Source: Variovorax sp. ZS18.2.2
GTDB taxonomy: Bacteria; Pseudomonadota; Gammaproteobacteria; Burkholderiales; Burkholderiaceae_C
Direction of reading: 5' to 3'
Assembly: GCF_024701975.1 (NCBI RefSeq)
Contig: NZ_JANLNM010000006.1
Span: 310,001 to 374,000 of the forward strand
Length of the DNA: 64,000 nt
Part shown: positions 8,020 through 17,074 of the stretch, piece after piece
How positions within the stretch are numbered: the first letter of the stretch is position 1
Layout: the number at the start of each line of letters is the position of its first letter
The notes under the pieces: generated by a model
Told to the model about the DNA's origin: nothing
Seen by the model: the letters and a program-made list of their open reading frames with translations, nothing else
Databases searched by the model: none
Made by a program: the position numbers and the translations under genes

Positions 8020-8084
8020 CCTGTGGTTAAAAGCAGATGGATTGAAACCAGACACAACCCGTTGATTTTCAAGGAGATTTCCAC

Positions 8085-9194
8085 ATGGACGCAGTCGTCA
8101 AGGGCGCAAGCATCTCGGTCGCCAACAGTGAAAAGGCCAAGGCCCTCCAGGCCGCGCTGGCCCAGATCGAAAAGCAGTTCGGCAAGGGCACGATCATGCG
8201 GTTGGGCGAAGGCGAGGCGCTGGAAGACATCCAGGTGGTCTCCACCGGCTCGCTCGGCCTGGACATCGCGCTGGGCGTCGGCGGCCTGCCGCGCGGCCGG
8301 GTGATCGAGATCTACGGCCCGGAATCGTCGGGCAAGACCACGCTCACGCTGCAGGTCATCGCCTCCATGCAGAAGCAGGCCGGCACCTGCGCCTTTGTCG
8401 ACGCCGAGCATGCGCTCGACGTGCAGTACGCCCAGAAGCTCGGCGTCAACCTGTCCGACCTGCTGATCAGCCAGCCCGACACCGGTGAGCAGGCGCTCGA
8501 AATCGTCGACTCGCTGGTGCGCTCGGGCGCCGTGGACCTGATCGTCATCGACTCGGTTGCCGCGCTCACGCCCAAGGCCGAAATCGAAGGCGAAATGGGC
8601 GACTCGCTGCCGGGCCTGCAGGCTCGCCTCATGAGCCAGGCGCTGCGCAAGCTCACCGCCACGATCAAGAAGACCAACTGCATGGTCATCTTCATCAACC
8701 AGATCCGCATGAAGATCGGCGTGATGTTCGGCTCGCCCGAAACCACGACTGGCGGCAACGCGCTGAAGTTCTACGCCTCGGTGCGCCTGGACATCCGCCG
8801 CATCGGCACCATCAAGAAGGGCGACGAGGCCATCGGCAACGAAACCAAGGTGAAGGTGGTGAAGAACAAGGTCTCGCCCCCGTTCAAGACGGCGGAGTTC
8901 GACATCCTGTTCGGCGAAGGCATCAGCCGCGAAGGCGAGGTCATCGACATGGGCGTCACGGCCAAGATCGTCGACAAGTCGGGTGCCTGGTACGCCTACA
9001 ACGGCGAGAAGATCGGCCAGGGCCGCGACAACGCCCGCGAGTTCCTGCGCGAGAACCCCGAGCTGTCGCGCGAGATCGAGAACAAGGTGCGCGAGTCGCT
9101 GGGCATTCCGCTGCTGGCCGCCGATGCCGGGTCGGAGCCGGAGAAGGCCGAGAAGCCTGCCAAGGCGCCGAAGGCCGACAAGGCGGCTGAGTAA
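8085..9194 (+). CDS. recA: Recombinase RecA
   Basis: 369 residues. It binds single-stranded DNA with ATP, drives strand exchange and stimulates LexA self-cleavage. Walker A GPESSGKTT lies at 78-86 and Walker B LIVIDSVAAL follows; the L2 region reads FGSPETTTGGNALKFY. The C-terminal tail is Lys/Ala/Glu-rich (AEKPAKAPKADKAAE). AAGGAGA upstream of the ATG is a strong ribosome-binding site. recX follows 55 bp downstream, the usual arrangement. Confidence 0.98.
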   Translation: MDAVVKGASISVANSEKAKALQAALAQIEKQFGKGTIMRLGEGEALEDIQVVSTGSLGLDIALGVGGLPRGRVIEIYGPESSGKTTLTLQVIASMQKQAGTCAFVDAEHALDVQYAQKLGVNLSDLLISQPDTGEQALEIVDSLVRSGAVDLIVIDSVAALTPKAEIEGEMGDSLPGLQARLMSQALRKLTATIKKTNCMVIFINQIRMKIGVMFGSPETTTGGNALKFYASVRLDIRRIGTIKKGDEAIGNETKVKVVKNKVSPPFKTAEFDILFGEGISREGEVIDMGVTAKIVDKSGAWYAYNGEKIGQGRDNAREFLRENPELSREIENKVRESLGIPLLAADAGSEPEKAEKPAKAPKADKAAE

Positions 9195-9249
9195 GTTCGA
9201 GCTGGCGGCCCGTCGCGAATTGCGCGGGGCCGCGTGAGCGACCCTTCGA

Positions 9250-9714
9250 ATGGCTTTCGGTGCCCCCTCTCTCAAAGGCCGCGCGCTGCGGCTCCTGAGC
9301 CAGCGCGAGCATTCGCGCGCGGAGCTGGAGCGCAAGCTCGCGAAGCACGAAGAAGAGCCCGGCACGCTGGCGAAGGCGCTCGACGAACTGGCCGCCAAGG
9401 ACTTCATCAGCGAGCCGCGCGTGGTGGCCTCGGTGCTGACCCAGCGCGCCGCCCGCTCGGGCGCGCTGCGGGTGCGGCAGGAACTGCAGGCCAAGGGCAT
9501 TGCGCCCGAGGCCATCGCCGAGGCGGTGGCTGGATTGCAGGACACCGAGGTCGAACGCGCCACCGCCCTGTGGCGCCGCCGCTTCGATGCGCCGCCGACC
9601 GATGCGAAGGAGCGGGCGAAGCAGATGCGATTCCTGATGGCGCGCGGTTTCTCGGGCGCCGTCGTGTCCAAGGTGCTCAGGAGCGATTTCGATGATGAAT
9701 CAGCAGACGAATGA
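9250..9714 (+). CDS. recX: Regulatory protein RecX
   Basis: 154 residues, all-helical, with the characteristic SQREHSRAELERKL start and the ALDELAAKDFISEPRVV segment. RecX caps RecA filaments and limits recombination. The start MAFGAPSLKGRALRLL matches family N-termini. Its 3' end overlaps the next gene by 23 bp, which suggests translational coupling of recA-recX-downstream protein. Confidence 0.93.
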   Translation: MAFGAPSLKGRALRLLSQREHSRAELERKLAKHEEEPGTLAKALDELAAKDFISEPRVVASVLTQRAARSGALRVRQELQAKGIAPEAIAEAVAGLQDTEVERATALWRRRFDAPPTDAKERAKQMRFLMARGFSGAVVSKVLRSDFDDESADE

Positions 9715-10138
9715 AGACCGCGGCGTGCAGTCGCGCGTCATCGTGCAGCGCGTGGCTTGCGAATGGCGCCGCGCCTACCGGGTCGCCGCCGACCCGGCGC
9801 GCCTGCCCGACTGGGCCAGCGGCCTTGCCAAGAGCGCGCTGGTGCGCAATGGCGATCACTGGACCGTGAAGACGACCGAGAGCGGTGACGCCCAGATGCG
9901 CTTTGCGCCCGCCAACGACTTCGGCGTGCTCGACCATTGGGTCGCCCCCGAGGGCGTACCCGAGGGCGTACCCGAGGTCTACCTGCCGTTCCGCGTGATC
10001 GGCGTGGCGCCGGACGCCTGCGAGCTGCAGTTCACGCTGCTTCGCCAGCCGCACATGGACGATGCGGCCTTCGAGCGCGACGCCGCGTGGATCGCGCGCG
10101 ACCTGCAGTCGCTGAAGCGGCTGCTCGAAGCGGACTGA
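9692..10138 (+). CDS. Conserved protein, SRPBCC/polyketide-cyclase-like
   Basis: 148 residues. The pattern VACEWRRAYRVAADPARLPDWASGLAKS, a beta stretch with tryptophans and a long C-terminal helix ending IARDLQSLKRLLEAD is typical of START/SRPBCC-fold ligand-binding proteins. No catalytic residues can be named. A 12-bp in-frame tandem duplication near 9950-9974 gives EGVPEGVPE. The ATG lies inside recX, with AGGAG at about 9679 as ribosome-binding site. Confidence 0.6.
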   Translation: MMNQQTNEDRGVQSRVIVQRVACEWRRAYRVAADPARLPDWASGLAKSALVRNGDHWTVKTTESGDAQMRFAPANDFGVLDHWVAPEGVPEGVPEVYLPFRVIGVAPDACELQFTLLRQPHMDDAAFERDAAWIARDLQSLKRLLEAD

Positions 10139-10148
10139 GCCGGCGGCT

Positions 10149-10589
10149 TCAGCTGGCTTCGGGCGTGTCGTCGAACGCCGGCGCCTCGCCCTTGTGCGCC
10201 GCGATGTCGCGCACATTCTTCTGCACCGCCACAGCGCCGAAGAGGCTCAGCAGGAAGGCCATGGCGTAGAAGCCCTTTTCGCTGGCGGCCAGCGTGGCGT
10301 TGAAGAGGCCGACCGAGAGCAGGGCGACCGACAGCAACAGCGAGATCCAGCACAGGCCGTAATAGATGCTGGTCACGGTCATGCCTTCGATGCGGTCGCG
10401 CACGGTCTTTTGCAGCGACACGGCGGAGAAGAGGCCATACATGAGGATGGTGAAGTAGTAGCCCTTCTCGTTGAGCTGCATCGAGGCGTTCCACAGCCCG
10501 ATCAGGTAGACGATGGCGCCGATGATCAGCGCGGCCCAGGATGCGGCGACAAATGCGCCGGTCGGTTTCTGAAACTTGACTGCTGCCAT
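10149..10589 (-). CDS. YiaA/YiaB-type four-helix inner-membrane protein
   Basis: 146 residues with four membrane helices in two similar halves (AALIIGAIVYLIGLWNA and a matching SVALLSVGLFNATLAASEKG), the duplicated YiaAB layout. The conserved ends LNEKGYYFTILMYGLF and ASEKGFYAMAFLLSLF mark the repeats. The start MAAVKFQKPTG was chosen because GAGGAGA lies just upstream; a longer frame without such a site exists. Family function is unknown. Confidence 0.8.
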   Translation of the reverse strand: MAAVKFQKPTGAFVAASWAALIIGAIVYLIGLWNASMQLNEKGYYFTILMYGLFSAVSLQKTVRDRIEGMTVTSIYYGLCWISLLLSVALLSVGLFNATLAASEKGFYAMAFLLSLFGAVAVQKNVRDIAAHKGEAPAFDDTPEAS

Positions 10590-10702
10590 GGCGACTCTCT
10601 CCTCGTTGTGATGTGGCGGGATTATGGTGTTGGACGTCGATGGCATGATCTGCGGCGACCGGCCTCGTACGAGGCGGCGTGAAAAAAACCGGAGGAGCTT
10701 CC

Positions 10703-11431
10703 ATGTCATCTGAACCCGTCAACCAACCATCTCTCGTCCGCACCGGCGCCAAGGCCGGACTCAGCTTCGCCGGCTCGGTCATCAAGGGCGGATTGCTCGG
10801 CGTGGTGCTCGGTGGTGGTGTCTTCTTTTTCTACCTGAGCCAGCTGAACGGGCCGGGCAATACAGCGGCGCGGGCCGGCGGTGCCGGGGCCATCGTGGCG
10901 CTCGTCACTTCGCCCGCGGCGCTGATCGCGGTGCTGCTGCTTCTGTTCGTTGTCGTGTACACGATGCTGGGCGTTCACCAGGGGCGTGCGAAGGCGATGC
11001 AGCACCTGGTCGCGGCGCGCGGCGAGGCGGTGTCGCAGCGGCTGGCGGGCGCCGTCGCAGGCCGCATCGAGGCGATGCCGCGCACGCACGGCGCGCTGCA
11101 GCGTACGGCCGACTGGCTGTCGGTCGATGCATTGACCAAGCAGCTCGCGCCGGTGCTGGGCGAGGGCAGGGCGGTGCGATCGGTGGTGGCCTTCGTGGTG
11201 AACCGGCTGCCGTTGAGCGACATGCTGGCCGAGTGGCAGCAGAGCCGCGTCGAGCATGGAGAGCCGGTGGCGGGGGAGGGCGCGGCGCAAGATCCGGCGC
11301 TTCGCGCGCTGCTCACGCGCCGCATCAACGAGACGCTGCAGGAGATGTCGACGCCTTCGCGCAAGCCGCTCTACATCGCGCTGGGCGCGCACGCCGTCCT
11401 GCTGGGCGTGGGCCTCTGGCTCGTCAAGTAA
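10703..11431 (+). CDS. Hypothetical three-helix membrane protein
   Basis: 242 residues. A glycine-rich helix (GGLLGVVLGGGVFFFYL), a second (AALIAVLLLLFVVVYTML) and a C-terminal helix (YIALGAHAVLLGVGLWLVK) flank a soluble central region of about 120 residues rich in Ala, Arg and Glu. I do not recognise the family. The ATG at 10703 is preceded by GGAGGAG (10691-10697), which decides the start. It faces argC convergently across 21 bp. Confidence 0.7.
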   Translation: MSSEPVNQPSLVRTGAKAGLSFAGSVIKGGLLGVVLGGGVFFFYLSQLNGPGNTAARAGGAGAIVALVTSPAALIAVLLLLFVVVYTMLGVHQGRAKAMQHLVAARGEAVSQRLAGAVAGRIEAMPRTHGALQRTADWLSVDALTKQLAPVLGEGRAVRSVVAFVVNRLPLSDMLAEWQQSRVEHGEPVAGEGAAQDPALRALLTRRINETLQEMSTPSRKPLYIALGAHAVLLGVGLWLVK

Positions 11432-11433
11432 GA

Positions 11434-11462
11434 CGAAAAAAGTGCGTGGCGCTCAGAGCGCC
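11434..11462 (-). terminator. Weak terminator at the argC 3' end
   Basis: On the minus strand a GGCGCT/AGCGCC stem with a 3-nt loop spans 11448-11462 and includes the argC stop codon. After a 6-nt gap it is followed by a T run (11436-11441). The gap between stem and T run makes it a weak candidate. Confidence 0.35.
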
Positions 11463-12376
11463 AGCATCAGCTTCAGGTTCTGCACCGCGGCGCCGCTGGC
11501 GCCCTTGCCGAGGTTGTCCAGGCGCGCGATCACCACGGCATGGCGGTGGTCTTCGTTCGGGAACACGCGGATCTCGAGCTGGTTGGTGTCGTTGAGCGCC
11601 AGCGCGTCGAGCTTGCCGCTTTCAGTGGGCGGCAGCACCTTCACGAACTGCTCGGGCGTGTTGCTGCGCGCGTAATGCGCGGTGAGCGCGTCCTGCAGGT
11701 CGCCGGACTTCGGCTTGCCGGGCAGCAGGTCGAGGTGCAGCGGCAACTGCACCAGCATGCCCTGCTTGAAATTGCCCACCGAGGGAATGAAGACCGGCCG
11801 GCGGGTGAGGCCGGTGTACGCCATGATTTCGGGAATGTGCTTGTGCTTCAGGCCCAGCGCGTAGGTCTCGAACAGCGGCGCCTTGCCGCTCTCGTACTCC
11901 TCGATCATGGCCCGGCCGCCGCCCGAATAGCCGCTCACCGAGGGCAGCGACACGGGAAAGTCGACCGGCAGAATGCCCGCATCGACCAGCGGACGCACCA
12001 TGGCGATGGCGCCGGTCGCGTAGCAGCCGGGGTTGCCGACGCGGTCGGCCTTCGCCACCGCCTGCCAGTGGCCTTCGGCCAGTTCGGGGAAGCCGAATAC
12101 CCAGCCGGGCGCCACGCGGTGCGCGGTGGAGGCGTCGATGATCTTGGGCTTCTTGCCGGGCAACTGGTCGATCAGCGCGACCGATTCGCGGGCCGCGTCG
12201 TCGTGCAGGCACAGCACCACAAGGTCGACGCCGGCCATCAGCTCGCGCTTGGCGTTCACGTCCTTGCGCAGCTCGGGCGCGATGCTCACGAGCTCGATCT
12301 GCGGCATCGTCTGCAGCCGCTCGCGAATCTGAAGGCCGGTGGTGCCGGCTTCGCCGTCGATGAAAATCTTGGCCAT
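11453..12376 (-). CDS. argC: N-acetyl-gamma-glutamyl-phosphate reductase, short type
   Basis: Third step of arginine synthesis: NADPH-dependent reduction of N-acetylglutamyl phosphate to the semialdehyde. 307 residues, the short type 2 form. The N-terminal nucleotide loop is DGEAGTTG and the catalytic cysteine is Cys118 in GNPGCYATG. The substrate-side segment SVSGYSGGGR is present. No other arginine genes are nearby; ArgC2 is commonly a lone gene in Burkholderiales. Confidence 0.93.
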   Translation of the reverse strand: MAKIFIDGEAGTTGLQIRERLQTMPQIELVSIAPELRKDVNAKRELMAGVDLVVLCLHDDAARESVALIDQLPGKKPKIIDASTAHRVAPGWVFGFPELAEGHWQAVAKADRVGNPGCYATGAIAMVRPLVDAGILPVDFPVSLPSVSGYSGGGRAMIEEYESGKAPLFETYALGLKHKHIPEIMAYTGLTRRPVFIPSVGNFKQGMLVQLPLHLDLLPGKPKSGDLQDALTAHYARSNTPEQFVKVLPPTESGKLDALALNDTNQLEIRVFPNEDHRHAVVIARLDNLGKGASGAAVQNLKLMLAL

Positions 12377-12583
12377 ATCGGAGTGCGTGTGGAGTGGCTA
12401 GAAGAAAGTACGTATTGACCGCAAGCGCACGTACAGTATTGGTGCGGCGCACCATGATACAGTCCGCGGTTGTTCGCCGCCCCCAGCCGTCAGGCTGCCG
12501 TCGCCCGCGAACAACAGAGCCAATATAAGCCTCAGACCCCAGATCTCCCGTTCTCAACCTCCTCCTTCCGAGAGACATCCCTC

Positions 12584-13750
<1,167 letters not shown>

Positions 13751-13760
13751 GGAACAAGTC

Positions 13761-14654
13761 ATGTCGATCTATATCAACAAAGACACCAAAGTCATCACGC
13801 AAGGCATTACCGGCAAGACCGGTCAGTTCCACACCGAGAAGTGCCAGGAGTACGCGAACGGCAAGAACGCCTTCGTGGCGGGCGTGAACCCGAAGAAGGC
13901 CGGCGAGTCGATCTTCAACATCCCGATCTTCGGTTCGGTGAAGGAAGCCGCTTCGCAAACCGGCGCCACCGTGTCGGTGATCTACGTGCCGCCGGCAGGC
14001 GCCGCGGCCGCCATCTGGGAAGCTGTCGAAGCCGACCTGGACCTGGCGATCTGCATCACCGAAGGCATCCCGGTTCGCGACATGCTCGAAGTGCGCAACA
14101 AGATGAAGGCCAAGGAAGCGGCCGGCGGCAAGAAGACCTTGCTGCTGGGCCCGAACTGCCCCGGCCTGATCACGCCCGACGAAATCAAGATCGGCATCAT
14201 GCCCGGCCACATCCACCGCAAGGGCCGTATTGGCGTGGTCTCGCGCTCGGGCACGCTGACGTATGAAGCCGTGGCTCAGCTGACCGAAATCGGCCTCGGC
14301 CAATCGTCGGCAGTGGGCATCGGCGGCGATCCGATCAACGGTCTCAAGCACATCGACGTGATGAAGGCCTTCAACGAAGACCCGGACACCGACGCCGTCA
14401 TCATGATCGGCGAAATCGGCGGCCCCGATGAAGTCGACGCAGCCCGCTGGTGCAAGGAACACATGAAGAAGCCGGTCGTCGGCTTCATCGCCGGTGTTAC
14501 CGCCCCTCCCGGCAAGCGCATGGGCCACGCCGGCGCGCTGATCTCGGGCGGTGCCGACACGGCCGACGCCAAGCTCTCCATCATGGAAGAGTGCGGCTTC
14601 ACCGTGACGCGCAACTTCTCGGAACTGGCCAAGCTGCTCAAGGCCAAGCTGTAA
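13761..14654 (+). CDS. sucD: Succinate--CoA ligase, ADP-forming, alpha subunit
   Basis: 297 residues. Binds CoA in the N-terminal Rossmann domain (QGITGKTGQFHT) and is phosphorylated on the histidine of GHAGALISGG near residue 255. SRSGTLTYE is the ligase signature. It forms an operon with sucC, GGAAC ahead of its ATG, and ends at the strong terminator near 14.7 kb. Confidence 0.97.
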   Translation: MSIYINKDTKVITQGITGKTGQFHTEKCQEYANGKNAFVAGVNPKKAGESIFNIPIFGSVKEAASQTGATVSVIYVPPAGAAAAIWEAVEADLDLAICITEGIPVRDMLEVRNKMKAKEAAGGKKTLLLGPNCPGLITPDEIKIGIMPGHIHRKGRIGVVSRSGTLTYEAVAQLTEIGLGQSSAVGIGGDPINGLKHIDVMKAFNEDPDTDAVIMIGEIGGPDEVDAARWCKEHMKKPVVGFIAGVTAPPGKRMGHAGALISGGADTADAKLSIMEECGFTVTRNFSELAKLLKAKL

Positions 14655-14709
14655 GAGATGTTTGCAGGACACCGGCCACAGAGCCGGGTCATGCGAGGAC
14701 CACAGAAAT

Positions 14710-14745
14710 AAAAAAGCGCCCGCACTCGATTGCGGGCGCTTTTTT
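14710..14745 (+). terminator. Intrinsic terminator after sucCD
   Basis: A perfect stem GCGCCCGC/GCGGGCGC with an 8-nt loop, flanked by six A on the 5' side and six T on the 3' side. It can work in both directions but no gene faces it from the right. Confidence 0.92.
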
Positions 14746-14772
14746 CAAATAAAACACAGTGGGATCAGAGAC

Positions 14773-15456
14773 ATGGAACTCCTTCAAAGCACAGATTTCT
14801 GGATCGGTCTGGTCAAGATCATCTGGATCAACATCATTCTTTCGGGCGACAACGCCGTGGTGATCGCCATGGCGGCGCGCTCGCTGCCGCCCGCGCAGCA
14901 GCAAAAGGCCGTGCTGTTCGGCTCGGGCGCGGCCGTGGTGCTGCGGATCGTGCTGACGGTGGTGGCGGCCAAGCTGCTGGCGTTGCCTTACCTGCAGATC
15001 ATCGGCGGCCTGCTGCTGCTGTGGATCGGCCTGCAACTGCTGGGCGAAGAAGAGGACGGCGAGGGCGAATCCAAGGAATACGGCAGCATGATGGCCGCGG
15101 TGCGCACCATCCTCCTGGCCGACCTGGTGATGAGCTTGGACAACGTGATCGCCGTCGCGGCGGCCGCACAGGGCAGCATGGTCCTGTTGATCCTGGGCCT
15201 GGCGATCAGCATTCCCTTGGTCATTTTCGGCAGCACGCTCATGATCAAGCTCATGGAACGTTTCCCGATCATCGTGATGCTGGGCGCCGCGCTGATCGGC
15301 TGGGTCGGCGGCGAAACCATCGTGAGCGACGTTGCCCTGCGCGACGTGCTGGTGGCCAACCCCTGGTTGCACTACGCGGCCGCTGCCGCCGGTGCGGTGT
15401 TCGTCGTGGCCGCGGGCCGTCTGCTGCAACGGCGCGCCCACGCCGCTGCGCACTGA
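14773..15456 (+). CDS. TerC-family integral membrane protein (copy 1)
   Basis: 227 residues with about seven membrane helices and the family motif LSGDNAVVIAMAARSLP near the N-terminus and DLVMSLDNVIAVAAA centrally. TerC/Alx proteins are linked to manganese export or metal homeostasis. MELLQSTDF matches the other copy (MELFMTPEF) at 36.3 kb, which supports this start. Unlike that copy, no riboswitch is visible in the 118 bp upstream. Downstream is the PP2C gene, 28 bp away. Confidence 0.88.
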   Translation: MELLQSTDFWIGLVKIIWINIILSGDNAVVIAMAARSLPPAQQQKAVLFGSGAAVVLRIVLTVVAAKLLALPYLQIIGGLLLLWIGLQLLGEEEDGEGESKEYGSMMAAVRTILLADLVMSLDNVIAVAAAAQGSMVLLILGLAISIPLVIFGSTLMIKLMERFPIIVMLGAALIGWVGGETIVSDVALRDVLVANPWLHYAAAAAGAVFVVAAGRLLQRRAHAAAH

Positions 15457-15484
15457 GCCTTTGTCCGGCCGACGCCTGCAAACC

Positions 15485-16294
15485 ATGGCGAGCGTCGGCG
15501 CTTCCCTTTTCTCGAGCCGGCCGGCGCTGTGCTGGGAGTTCGCCGCGCTGACGGACGTCGGCCGCGTGCGCGCCCACAACGAGGATGCCGTCCACGTCGA
15601 CCCCGCGCTCGGGCTGGCCGTGCTGGCCGACGGCATGGGCGGCTACAAAGGCGGCGAAGTGGCGAGCGCCATGGCCGTCTCGCTGCTCCATGCCAACTTC
15701 GGCCGCTGGTTCGCCCAGGGCGGGCCGCAGGCGCCGGCGCGCGTGGTGCGCCGGGCGCTGCAGGCCGCCACGGACGAGGCGAACGCGTCGATCCTCCATG
15801 CCGGCTCGACCCAGGAGGAACTGCAGGGCATGGGAACGACGCTGGTGCTGGCGGCTTTCCAGACGCAGCGCGTGCTGGTCGGCCATATCGGCGACTCGCG
15901 CTGCTATCGCCTGCGCAACAACAAGCTGGAACTGCTCACGCGCGACCATTCGCTGCGCCAGCAGCAGCTGGACGCGGGCGCCATCACCGCCGAGGAAGCC
16001 CTGAGTTCGCCCACCCGCAACCTCGTGACCCGGGCGGTCGGCGTGGAGGCCCAGGTCTTGCTGGAGATGCATGAACACAGCGCAAGACCCGGCGACCTGT
16101 ATATGCTTTGCTCAGACGGACTGAGCGAGATGGTGACGGATACGCAGCTTTTCACGCTTTTAGAACACGATGCCGGCCTTCAGAAAAAAGCACAACTTTT
16201 GGTTGCAATTGCAAACGACAATGGCGGCCGGGACAACATTTCGGTTGTTCTGGCAAGGGCGGACGTGGGCGACACGTCGCGCATGGCCGGGTAG
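15485..16294 (+). CDS. PP2C-type serine/threonine protein phosphatase
   Basis: 269 residues, cytoplasmic. Metal-dependent phosphatase with all core motifs: VGRVRAHNED (Asp34), LADGMGGYKGG (Asp49, Gly50), GMGTTLVLA, HIGDSRCYRLR, CSDGLSEMV and GGRDNISVVL. Removes phosphate from Ser/Thr of partner proteins. It is followed on the same strand by an FHA protein, a phosphothreonine reader, which suggests a small Ser/Thr phosphorylation circuit. No kinase gene is present in the window. Confidence 0.92.
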   Translation: MASVGASLFSSRPALCWEFAALTDVGRVRAHNEDAVHVDPALGLAVLADGMGGYKGGEVASAMAVSLLHANFGRWFAQGGPQAPARVVRRALQAATDEANASILHAGSTQEELQGMGTTLVLAAFQTQRVLVGHIGDSRCYRLRNNKLELLTRDHSLRQQQLDAGAITAEEALSSPTRNLVTRAVGVEAQVLLEMHEHSARPGDLYMLCSDGLSEMVTDTQLFTLLEHDAGLQKKAQLLVAIANDNGGRDNISVVLARADVGDTSRMAG

Positions 16295-16366
16295 CAGGCC
16301 GGGGCGGCAACCAGCCGCCGCGCTTGCAGTCGATACAGCAGTTCTGCACTTGGGGGGTAGTCGGCA

Positions 16367-17020
16367 ATGCCGAAGATGATCATTTCGGTCGATGGCGTTG
16401 TCATCGGGCAAGTGGCGCTCGCCAAGGACCGCACGACGCTGGGACGGCGCGCCTACAACGACATCGTGATCGACAACCTGGCGGTCAGCGGCGAGCATGC
16501 CGTGCTGTACATGAGCGATGGCGAAGTCCAAATTGAAGATCTCAACAGCACCAACGGCACCTACGTCAATGCGCTGGCCGTTCAGAAGCAGACGCTCGAG
16601 GACAACGACGTCATCGAGGTCGGCGGCTGCCGCATCCACTTTCGCGCCCGCAGCAATCTGGCCGTTGGCGCTTCTTCCTCGACGCGCACGGCGCCGGGCG
16701 AGTTCTCCACTTCCATCCCGCTGTCTTCGGCACCCACGGAATCCGGCGCGCTCATCGAGCTGGGCATTCCGATGCTTCGCGTGCTCTCGGGCGGCAGCGA
16801 CAACCATGACGTGCCGCTGCAGAAGGTGGTCACCACCATCGGCAAGCCCGGCGTGGCCGTCGCGGTCGTCACGCGCCGCCGGCAAGGCTACGTGGCCGCC
16901 AGCGTCATGGGCGATGTCACGCTCAACGGCGCGGTGCTCGGCACCGATGCCGTCGCCCTGCAGGAGCGCGACGTGCTCGAACTGGGTGGCGCCACCCGCA
17001 TGCAGTTCGTGCGGGTCTGA
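16367..17020 (+). CDS. FHA-domain protein
   Basis: 217 residues. The N-terminal forkhead-associated domain (about 22-95) has GRR (26-28), SGEH (41-44) and STNGTYVN (61-68), the residues that bind phosphothreonine peptides. The second half (about 130-217) repeats an FHA-like beta pattern (DHDVPLQ..TTIGKPGVAVAV, DVTLNGAVLG) but lacks the arginine/serine/histidine set, so it looks like a degenerate FHA fold. It lies between the PP2C gene and the adenylate cyclase gene on the same strand, likely an operon. Confidence 0.88.
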   Translation: MPKMIISVDGVVIGQVALAKDRTTLGRRAYNDIVIDNLAVSGEHAVLYMSDGEVQIEDLNSTNGTYVNALAVQKQTLEDNDVIEVGGCRIHFRARSNLAVGASSSTRTAPGEFSTSIPLSSAPTESGALIELGIPMLRVLSGGSDNHDVPLQKVVTTIGKPGVAVAVVTRRRQGYVAASVMGDVTLNGAVLGTDAVALQERDVLELGGATRMQFVRV

Positions 17021-17074
17021 GCCTCTTTTTCTTCTTCTTTCACGGTGCGGCGCAGGCCGGCTGATCGAGGCGCC

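Noticed and set aside
12377..12583. Possible sigma-70 promoter for sucCD (TACAGT-type -10)
   Set aside because: No -35 at acceptable spacing could be paired with it.
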